Of a stretch of DNA of 10,385 bases, positions 1 through 4,644 are shown in pieces (positions within the stretch are counted from its first letter, which is position 1; each line of letters starts with the position of its first letter). The position numbers were made by a program, and so were the translations under genes. This DNA is from Nitrososphaerota archaeon (lineage in GTDB: Archaea > Thermoproteota > Nitrososphaeria > Nitrososphaerales > Nitrosopumilaceae). The notes beneath the pieces are model-generated. The model did no database searches, had not been told where the DNA came from, and worked only from the letters and a program-made list of their open reading frames with translations. Location of the stretch: positions 1 to 10,385 of the forward strand of contig JAEFDA010000094.1 of the NCBI GenBank assembly GCA_016126025.1, given 5' to 3'.

Positions 1-763
1 CGTCTATCAGTATGATGTTGGCCGTGTCCCCCAGCCCGGTTTCGTGGTTGGCCTCCAGCACTATCCCCCGGGGGTCCTTCTCCTCCTGCTCCAGCCTGGC
101 CTTCATGTACTGCTGGGTGAGGGCCACCAGCACCGTGAGCAGCTCGGGTATCCCCACCCCGGTGCGGGCCGATATGGGTATTATGGAGACCTCCGACTTG
201 AAGTCCTTGACGCGGTAGAACGCCTCCGAGCGGTACCCCAGGATGGAGAGGCTCCCCACCACGCCGTATATGCGGTTGTCCAGCTCGGTGCGCACCGTAT
301 CGTCCTGCGCCTTTGCGGCCTCGGATATGAACGGGGTGGAATGGTCGCGCCAGCCGGAGATCTGGTCGCACTTGTTGAGGGCCACCACGAAGGGCACCTT
401 CCTGGCCTTGAGTATGTCCAGGCTCTCGGTGGTCTGGGGCTGGAACCCGCGGGCAGAGTCCACCACCAGTATGGCGATGTCGGCGGCCGAGCCCCCCCGG
501 CTCCGGAGGTTCTTGAAGACCTCGTGGCCGGGCGTGTCTATGACCAGTATGCCGGGTATGCGGGTGTCGGACTTGAGCCGGTCGTACAGGCGCCCACATG
601 CCTCCCGTATTGTATCGGCGGGCAGGAAGCTGGCCCCTATGTGCTGCGTGATGCCGCCGGCCTCCCGGCCCTGCACGCCGGTGCCCCGGATCTTGTCCAG
701 CAGCGAGGTCTTGCCCGAATCCACGTGCCCCAGTACCGCCACTATGGGCTGACGGACGGCCAA
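1..763 (-). CDS. infB: Translation initiation factor aIF5B (IF2 family GTPase), N-terminal part, runs off the left edge
   Basis: Ribosome-dependent GTPase that promotes subunit joining in archaeal translation initiation. About 254 N-terminal residues lie in the window, covering the whole G domain and the start of domain 2. Visible motifs are G1 GHVDSGKT (residues 12-19), a switch I region with GGITQHIGA, G3 DTPGHE, G4 NKCD and G5 ISARTG. The gene begins directly with the G domain, without the long N-terminal extension of eukaryotic eIF5B. I place the start at the TTG at 763-761, one base after the ndk stop. It gives MAVRQPIVAVLGHVDSGKT, which matches the family N-terminus, and no in-frame ATG or GTG lies just upstream. 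A GGTG about 10 bases upstream may serve as a weak ribosome-binding site. It is the last gene of the rpl7ae-rps28e-rpl24e-ndk-infB operon. The P-loop has Ser where many homologues have His (DHGKT). The identification is very secure; the exact start is inferred. Confidence 0.95.
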   Translation of the reverse strand, partial: MAVRQPIVAVLGHVDSGKTSLLDKIRGTGVQGREAGGITQHIGASFLPADTIREACGRLYDRLKSDTRIPGILVIDTPGHEVFKNLRSRGGSAADIAILVVDSARGFQPQTTESLDILKARKVPFVVALNKCDQISGWRDHSTPFISEAAKAQDDTVRTELDNRIYGVVGSLSILGYRSEAFYRVKDFKSEVSIIPISARTGVGIPELLTVLVALTQQYMKARLEQEEKDPRGIVLEANHETGLGDTANIILID

Positions 764-764
764 G

Positions 765-1166
765 TCACGGAAACACCACGCCCGATTCGTGTTCGAAGCT
801 CGCCGCCGAGTCCGAGGCGTGTATAACGTTGTTACTGAGGCCCAGGCCCAGGTCCCCGCGGATGGAGCCGGGCGCCGCCTCGTACGACTTTGTCGCCCCC
901 ACCATTATTCTGGTGGTGGCGACGGCGTTGTTCCCCCGGATGGTGCACGCCACCACCGGTCCGGAGGTTATGAAAGAGACCAGCTCGTCAAAGAACGGCT
1001 TGTCCCTGTGTACGGCATAGAAGGATTCGGCCTGGTTTTTGGTTAGGCGGAGCATCGCCAGCCGGGTTATCTCAAACCCCTTGGCCTCGAACCGGGCCAT
1101 GATGTGTCCGGTCAGGCCCCGGGCTACGGCGTCGGGCTTTACTATGAAGAGGGTCTCCTCGGGCAG
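765..1166 (-). CDS. ndk: Nucleoside diphosphate kinase
   Basis: Transfers the gamma-phosphate of ATP to nucleoside diphosphates through a phospho-histidine, maintaining NTP and dNTP pools in the cytoplasm. With a start at 1166 the protein has 133 residues, close to the family's usual length. The active-site set is visible: Lys10 (IVKPDAV), Tyr50, Phe58, Arg86, Thr92, Arg103, Asn113 and the catalytic His116 in NVIHASDS. The start is unusual. No ATG, GTG or TTG lies at the expected position. CTG at 1166-1164 gives MPEETLFIVKPD, matches the family N-terminus, and sits 8 bases after a GGAGG at the end of rpl24e. Alternatives are CTG at 1172, overlapping the rpl24e stop, or GTG at 1214 inside rpl24e, which adds 16 non-homologous residues. 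An in-frame ATG at 1280 would give 171 residues overlapping rpl24e and is unlikely. The stop is one base from the infB start, suggesting coupled translation. Confidence 0.93.
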   Translation of the reverse strand: MPEETLFIVKPDAVARGLTGHIMARFEAKGFEITRLAMLRLTKNQAESFYAVHRDKPFFDELVSFITSGPVVACTIRGNNAVATTRIMVGATKSYEAAPGSIRGDLGLGLSNNVIHASDSAASFEHESGVVFP

Positions 1167-1168
1167 TG

Positions 1169-1372
1169 TCAGCCCCTCCGCCGGATGCCGCCCTTGACGT
1201 ACTTGTTGGTCCACTTCAGCTTGCGTGGGTCCCGCTTCAGCACCAGGGCGTTCTTCTTGCATTTTGCAGAACAGAACCACAGTATGCTACCGTCGTTCTT
1301 GGCCAGCATGGTGCCTGACCCCTTGGCCACGGGGCGGTCGCAGAAGCTGCAGGGCTTTACCAGAAGGCTCAT
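1169..1372 (-). CDS. rpl24e: 50S ribosomal protein L24e
   Basis: Small zinc-ribbon protein of the archaeal/eukaryotic large ribosomal subunit, 67 residues. The C4 zinc site is Cys8-x2-Cys11 and Cys34-x3-Cys38, in the family order, followed by a basic C-terminal tail (residues 39-67) suited to rRNA binding. It starts with ATG at 1372, 7 bases after the rps28e stop. A GTGAT at 1379-1383, overlapping that stop, could pair with the 16S rRNA tail at 6-base spacing. The 3' end carries the GGAGG that probably serves ndk. Position between rps28e and ndk is the normal archaeal order. Confidence 0.96.
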   Translation of the reverse strand: MSLLVKPCSFCDRPVAKGSGTMLAKNDGSILWFCSAKCKKNALVLKRDPRKLKWTNKYVKGGIRRRG

Positions 1373-1379
1373 AGTTCCA

Positions 1380-1592
1380 TCACTTTATCTTCTTGGCTTC
1401 CCGTTCGGTCTCCCGCAGCATCAGAGTCTCCTGAACACGGACCGAGCCCTTTACGTTCCTGGTCAGTATGCGCCCCTTGTCCTTGCCGTCCAGTATCCGG
1501 ACCCTAACCTGTATGACCTCGCCGGCTATGCCCGTGCGCCCCACTATCTGTATGACCTCGGCAGGGGTTACCTGGTCGGTCTCGGCGCTCAT
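1380..1592 (-). CDS. rps28e: 30S ribosomal protein S28e
   Basis: Small-subunit protein of archaea and eukaryotes with an OB-fold, located near the mRNA exit/E-site region; 70 residues, the usual length. Family features are VIQIVGRTGIAGEVIQVRVR (residues 14-33), the KGR(I/L)L(T/V)RNVKG block near residues 39-49, and the acidic-basic end LRETEREAKK. The ATG at 1592 overlaps the rpl7ae TGA as ATGA. It has an AGGAG ribosome-binding site 9 bases upstream, inside the end of rpl7ae, so coupled translation is likely. A longer frame reading back to 1763 overlaps rpl7ae and has no family support, so it is rejected. Confidence 0.96.
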   Translation of the reverse strand: MSAETDQVTPAEVIQIVGRTGIAGEVIQVRVRILDGKDKGRILTRNVKGSVRVQETLMLRETEREAKKIK

Positions 1593-1969
1593 TGACCGTC
1601 GCTCCTGACGGCTGCCAGCGACTCTATGACCTGGTCCACTATGTGCTTCGCGTCGCCGGCGTCCAGGATGGCCGCCGCCGCCGACTTTGTCTCCAAGCCC
1701 AGGGCCTTTCCCAGATCCTGCTGGCTGGGCACAAACGCATACGGGGTGTGGTGCTCGTCGCATATCAGGGGGAGGTGCGCCACGACCTCGGGCGGGTCCA
1801 CATCCTCGGCTACGACGACCAGCTTGGCGGTGGTGCGTTCCACCGACTTTGTGACCTCGTTGGTCCCCTTCTTGACCTTGCCGGATGCGACGCCCTCGCG
1901 GATTGCCTCGTAGATGGGGTTGATCAGGTCCTCTGGCGTCTCGAACGCGACGTAGAATGACTTTGCCGT
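1589..1969 (-). CDS. rpl7ae: 50S ribosomal protein L7Ae (kink-turn RNA-binding protein)
   Basis: Binds kink-turns in 23S rRNA and, in archaea, also in box C/D and H/ACA guide RNAs and often RNase P RNA. From position 1969 it has 126 residues. The RNA-binding block KKGTNEVTKSVER spans about residues 33-45, followed by AEDVDPPEVVAHLP (54-67), the family signature. The start is odd: the frame has no ATG, GTG or TTG between the TATA box (2014-2021) and the first conserved residues. Homologues begin M-(A/S)-K-x-(F/Y)-Y-V; the codon at that methionine is ACG (1969-1967), with AGGAGG 9 bases upstream. The frame stays open upstream to 2233, but those residues look non-coding and lie upstream of the predicted transcription start. 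First gene of the operon; the stop overlaps rps28e. Function is certain, initiation is not. Confidence 0.93.
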   Translation of the reverse strand, partial: TAKSFYVAFETPEDLINPIYEAIREGVASGKVKKGTNEVTKSVERTTAKLVVVAEDVDPPEVVAHLPLICDEHHTPYAFVPSQQDLGKALGLETKSAAAAILDAGDAKHIVDQVIESLAAVRSDGQ

Positions 1970-1970
1970 A

Positions 1971-1991
1971 TCAGTTCCCCTCCTTTGGCAT
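1971..1991 (-). other. Possible 6-codon upstream ORF before rpl7ae
   Basis: An ATG at 1991-1989 lies about 26.5 bases after the centre of the rpl7ae TATA box, so it would be at or near the 5' end of the mRNA. It reads MPKEGN and stops with TGA at 1973-1971, one base before the ACG that aligns with the L7Ae N-terminus. The mini-ORF contains the AGGAGGGG expected to recruit ribosomes for rpl7ae. It may be a leaderless leader peptide, a trace of a frameshift or sequence error, or chance. Confidence 0.3.
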
Positions 1992-2013
1992 GGACGGCGA
2001 GAGTCGGATTTGG

Positions 2014-2021
2014 TTTTAAAA
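2014..2021 (-). promoter_or_regulatory. TATA box of the rpl7ae operon
   Basis: TTTTAAAA, an archaeal-type TATA element in AT-poor surroundings. Its centre predicts transcription start near base 1991, about 22 bases before the ACG start codon of rpl7ae, leaving room for the AGGAGG ribosome-binding site. Transcription would run leftward through all five translation genes, as no promoter-like gap exists between them. Confidence 0.65.
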
Positions 2022-2238
2022 GTGTTCGGAACTCTGGCTCTGTCATGTAATGCGAGAGTAGACTGCGCTGGTCGTTCGACAGACAACCGCCAGACTCCAC
2101 TCAGGGCGTTCCGTGGCAAGACGGTGTATGAAACTATGGGTGGACGACCCCAACTGATGGAGGCTGGCTCCATGTATGAGTGGCGTACCGGGGGGGACAT
2201 GGTTCTGTTACAATACACGTACATGCGGCGCAAAGCCG
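2022..2238. other. Divergent intergenic spacer, no gene seen
   Basis: Together with the flanking promoters this is a roughly 300-base gap between divergent rpl7ae and glmM. Reading frames on both strands are open through it, but the translations lack family similarity and lie upstream of both predicted transcription starts. I see no convincing RNA gene, repeat or further promoter here. Confidence 0.5.
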
Positions 2239-2244
2239 TTTATT
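2239..2244 (+). promoter_or_regulatory. TATA-like box of glmM, predicting a leaderless mRNA
   Basis: TTTATT, centred 26.5 bases upstream of the ATG at 2268. That is the spacing at which archaeal transcription begins on the start codon itself. No Shine-Dalgarno-like purine run precedes the ATG, in line with a leaderless message. Confidence 0.5.
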
Positions 2245-2267
2245 GCACGGGCGGGGCAGTCCGCCGC

Positions 2268-3614
2268 ATGGGCCGGCTGTTTGGCACCAACGGCGTGCGG
2301 GGAGTCTTCGGCGAGGACCTGACCCTGGAGGTGGTGCACGACCTCACGATGGCCATATCAAGGCATCTGGAGGAGGGCCGCGTGCTGGTGGGCCGCGACG
2401 GCCGCCACTCCAGCCAAGCCATATCGGACATGGTGTGCGCCACCCTCAACTACGCGGGCCGGGACTGCGCCGACGCCGGCCTGGTCCCCACGCCCTGCCT
2501 GGAGTACTGCGTCCGGGCCATGGGGTGCGCCGGGGGCATCATGGTTACGGCATCCCACAACCCTCCCCAGTACAACGGCATAAAGCCGGTGGCCGCAGAC
2601 GGCGTGGAGGTATCGCGGGACGACGAGGCCGCTATAGAGCGGCACTACACTAACAAGGACGCCCCCGCGCCGCCCAGGTTCGGCACCACCACTGCATGGG
2701 GGGCGGCCGTCCAGACATATTTGAATGGAATACTCACGCACGTGGACGCCGACGCCATACGCCGGAAAGACTACACGGTGGCGCTGGACATGGGCAACGG
2801 GGCCCAGGCGGTGGCGGCCCCACTCCTGTGCCGTATGCTGGACTGCCGTGGGGTTCTGGTGAACGATACGATAGACGGCGACTTTCCGGGGAGGGGATCC
2901 GAGCCCACCCCGGACAACCTGGCGGACCTGTCGGCGGCGGTACGGGAGGGCGGCGCCGACCTGGGAATAGCATTCGACGGGGACGGGGACAGGAGCATGA
3001 TCTGTGATGAGAACGGGGATATCCTGACAGGGGACAGGTCAGCCCTCCTTCTGGCCCGGCACATCCTGGAGCGGAGCCGGGGGGCCGGTGTGGTCACCTG
3101 CCTGAACTCGGGACTGGCCATAGACGGGCTGGCCGCCCGGTATGGCTCAGCGGTGGTCCGGACCCGGGTCGGGAGCGTGGAGGTGTCCCGGAAGATGGTG
3201 GAGTGCGGCGCCATGGTGGGCTTTGAGGAGAACGGGGGCTTCATGTACGGCCCGCACAACCAGGTGCGGGACGGCCTGATGACGCTGGCCTTGGCGCTGG
3301 GCGCCCTCGAGTCCTCCGGCCTGTCCATATCTGAGATGGCCCGAACCCTCCCGGACTCCCATACCGCTAAGACCAAGGTACGGTGCACCGTACCTCAGGC
3401 CGAGACGCTGGTGTCGGAGCTGGCCCGCTCCCACCCCGGCGCCGACACCACCGACGGCGTGCGCATCGAACTAGGGGAGCGCCGGTGGGTGATGGTGCGG
3501 CCCAGCGGCACCGAGCCCATCGTGCGGATATACGCCGAGGCCCCCTCCCAGACCGAACTGGATGCCACGCTCTCCGAGTACGAGGCCATTGCCCATAAGA
3601 TAATCAAAAGTTAA
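2268..3614 (+). CDS. glmM: Phosphoglucosamine mutase / phosphohexomutase, archaeal GlmM type
   Basis: Alpha-D-phosphohexomutase of 448 residues. The GlmM type interconverts glucosamine-6-phosphate and glucosamine-1-phosphate on the way to UDP-GlcNAc, used for glycans and surface-protein glycosylation. Visible elements, in order: N-terminal LFGTNGVRG (4-12); phosphoserine loop TASHNP with Ser96; metal loop DGDGDR (237-242); sugar-binding FEENGG (319-324); C-terminal phosphate-binding RPSGTEP (411-417). All four domains are complete. The ATG at 2268 is chosen because MGRLFGTNGVRG matches the family N-terminus and has a TATA box at leaderless spacing. In-frame ATGs upstream, such as 2223, would add unrelated residues. 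Substrate preference cannot be read with certainty: archaeal relatives also act on phosphomannose, phosphoglucose or phosphopentose. The gene is divergent from the rpl7ae operon. Confidence 0.9.
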   Translation: MGRLFGTNGVRGVFGEDLTLEVVHDLTMAISRHLEEGRVLVGRDGRHSSQAISDMVCATLNYAGRDCADAGLVPTPCLEYCVRAMGCAGGIMVTASHNPPQYNGIKPVAADGVEVSRDDEAAIERHYTNKDAPAPPRFGTTTAWGAAVQTYLNGILTHVDADAIRRKDYTVALDMGNGAQAVAAPLLCRMLDCRGVLVNDTIDGDFPGRGSEPTPDNLADLSAAVREGGADLGIAFDGDGDRSMICDENGDILTGDRSALLLARHILERSRGAGVVTCLNSGLAIDGLAARYGSAVVRTRVGSVEVSRKMVECGAMVGFEENGGFMYGPHNQVRDGLMTLALALGALESSGLSISEMARTLPDSHTAKTKVRCTVPQAETLVSELARSHPGADTTDGVRIELGERRWVMVRPSGTEPIVRIYAEAPSQTELDATLSEYEAIAHKIIKS

Positions 3615-3618
3615 AATT
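3611..3618 (+). promoter_or_regulatory. TATA box overlapping the glmM stop codon
   Basis: TTAAAATT covers the glmM TAA (3612-3614) and is centred 27.5 bases before the ATG at 3642. The downstream gene therefore probably has its own leaderless transcript rather than only reading through from glmM. Confidence 0.5.
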
Positions 3619-3641
3619 TGACTCCCGGCGCCCGTACCACA

Positions 3642-4040
3642 ATGGCACCAGAAGCCCTTGAGCCCGCAAAGGATGACACCGCAGAGCCTGAGGAGGCCAA
3701 GCCCGAACCCCCCAAGCCAAAGACATACACCCCCGAGGAGATAGCCGCCATATCGGCGCGCGTAGAGCAGTATGCCGACAGCACCCCGCCGTACAATCCG
3801 CAGCACGTGCTGAGCCCCGAGTACGGGGGGACGTCAAACTACGAGGAGGGCATAAGGCAGGTACGCCAAGAGACCCAAGAGAGGCTGAAGGCGCTGGAGG
3901 CGGATCCGCAGGCAAGCCAGCAGCAGATCCACCAAGCCGTCGAGGACCTCAAGACGCTGGATCACCTCTACGAGAACTACAACATAGGCATGAACGTCTT
4001 TAGGACGGCTCACGGCGGCCGGAGCAAGCTGCGCAAGTAG
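3642..4040 (+). CDS. Uncharacterised acidic protein with Pro/Glu-rich N-terminus
   Basis: I do not recognise a family. The 132-residue protein has three visible parts. Residues 1-27 are rich in Pro, Glu, Ala and Lys and probably disordered. A middle segment, TPEEIAAISARVEQYAD (30-46), looks helical, then a Pro/Tyr/Gly linker runs to about 66. Residues 67-117 form a long charged helical stretch with coiled-coil character, broken at ADPQ (87-90), ending in the basic tail GGRSKLRK. There is no signal peptide, membrane segment or cysteine, so a soluble cytoplasmic protein is likely. The ATG at 3642 is preferred because of the TATA box 27.5 bases upstream; TTG at 3618 is an in-frame alternative but overlaps that box. 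Composition and codon use resemble the neighbours, so it is probably real. Its place after glmM gives no firm hint of function. Confidence 0.75.
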   Translation: MAPEALEPAKDDTAEPEEAKPEPPKPKTYTPEEIAAISARVEQYADSTPPYNPQHVLSPEYGGTSNYEEGIRQVRQETQERLKALEADPQASQQQIHQAVEDLKTLDHLYENYNIGMNVFRTAHGGRSKLRK

Positions 4041-4067
4041 TGGAACCATACAACACGGGTACATGTC

Positions 4068-4083
4068 GGCGCCGAGCGGCGCC
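4068..4083. repeat. GC-rich hairpin after the 3642-4040 gene
   Basis: GGCGCC-GAGC-GGCGCC, a perfect 6-base-pair stem with a 4-base loop, 28 bases after the stop codon. No T-run follows directly; a short TTTT lies about 35 bases on, at 4117-4120. It may stabilise an mRNA end or be chance in GC-rich DNA. Confidence 0.35.
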
Positions 4084-4108
4084 TCGCCGCCTGCCATCCC
4101 TGGTATGA

Positions 4109-4589
4109 TTAGGATAATTTTGGCTCACGACACCCACCGTGGAGCGCGTCCTCCGTGACGTACTCGCCACGCACGGTGAATCTGATCACCTTGGTTGCCC
4201 AGCCGCCCCAGAGCCGGCTGCATGTGACAGGGCTGCGCGTGGTCCGGGCGGCGTGTGTTGCCTGGACAGTGAGAACCCCGGTGCCTCTTGCTAAGTCATG
4301 GAATGGCCAGATCGCAACGCTTCCATCAAAGTTCTAGACGGCGCGGCATAGACCACGCCGCAGGGATCCCCCGGAGGCGGCGGTGCTGCAATAAGTCCAT
4401 GCCGGGCTGCCATGTCCCAATTTTGTACGGAACCCGTATGGACCAAGGTCCGCTCTTGTCCGGACAGGATCCCGTTGGAGTTCTTGTCTGGGATTAGTCA
4501 ACGGCCTTGGTTGGCGCTGGTTGGAAACATACGTCAACATATGGCGGCGGCGCGTGGTGCGCGCCCAAAATTAGCGAGGGGCGGGGCAT
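4109..4589 (-). pseudogene. Possible decayed gene of unknown family, broken by two frameshifts
   Basis: This gap between the 3642-4040 gene and pccB holds no intact gene, but minus-strand translation gives protein-like text that changes frame twice. Segment 1 runs from ATG 4589 to a TAA at 4494 and includes PPPYVDVCFQPAPTKAVD. Segment 2 (4497-4291) includes LIPDKNSNGILSGQE, HTGSVQNWDM and GDPCGVVYAAPS. Segment 3 (4333-4109, 74 residues) includes GSVAIWPFHDLARGTGV and WATKVIRFTVRGEYVTEDAL and ends at TAA 4111-4109. Each segment picks up near where the previous one stops. The ATG at 4589 lies 27.5 bases from the symmetrical TATA box at 4613-4622, fitting a divergent leaderless gene. I recognise no domain; the Asp/Asn-rich text recalls extracellular calcium-binding repeats, but weakly. 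GC-rich DNA often leaves frames open by chance, and a 60-codon plus-strand frame (4155-4337) is also open, so this is tentative. Confidence 0.3.
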
Positions 4590-4612
4590 CCGCTAGAATC
4601 CCTCCGTCTAAA

Positions 4613-4622
4613 ATTAATATAT
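4613..4622. promoter_or_regulatory. Near-symmetrical TATA box upstream of pccB, possibly bidirectional
   Basis: ATTAATATAT within AAAATTAATATATGC. On the plus strand TTAATATA is centred 27.5 bases before the TTG at 4645, the likely pccB start. On the minus strand ATATTAAT is centred 27.5 bases before the ATG at 4589 of the possible decayed gene. It is among the most AT-rich short stretches in the window. Confidence 0.65.
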
Positions 4623-4644
4623 GCTATGATATCGCCCCTCCGTA

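Noticed and set aside
232..240. AccC residue 235 is Asn in QRRNQK, where E. coli has His
   Set aside because: Coordinates given are protein residues; Asn at this place is common in pyruvate and propionyl-CoA carboxylases, so it is not unusual.
44..826. 260-codon open frame on the plus strand opposite infB and ndk
   Set aside because: It is a GC-rich shadow of well-conserved minus-strand genes; its translation is low in complexity and lacks domains.
1970..2233. Upstream extension of the rpl7ae frame to an ATG at 2233
   Set aside because: It runs through the TTTTAAAA promoter element, and L7Ae homologues begin at the ACG position.
2010..2267. 86-residue in-frame extension upstream of the glmM ATG
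   Set aside because: Family N-terminus begins at MGRLFGTNGVRG, the predicted TATA box lies inside the extension, and the extra residues resemble no known domain.
4155..4337. 60-codon plus-strand frame in the gap before pccB
   Set aside because: Starts at GTG without a nearby TATA box or ribosome-binding site, and the opposite strand reads more like protein.
4041..4644. Search for SRP RNA, RNase P RNA or tRNA in the 600-base gap
   Set aside because: I found neither the SRP helix 8 signature, nor RNase P conserved blocks, nor a TPsiC-arm GGTTCRANYCC motif on either strand.
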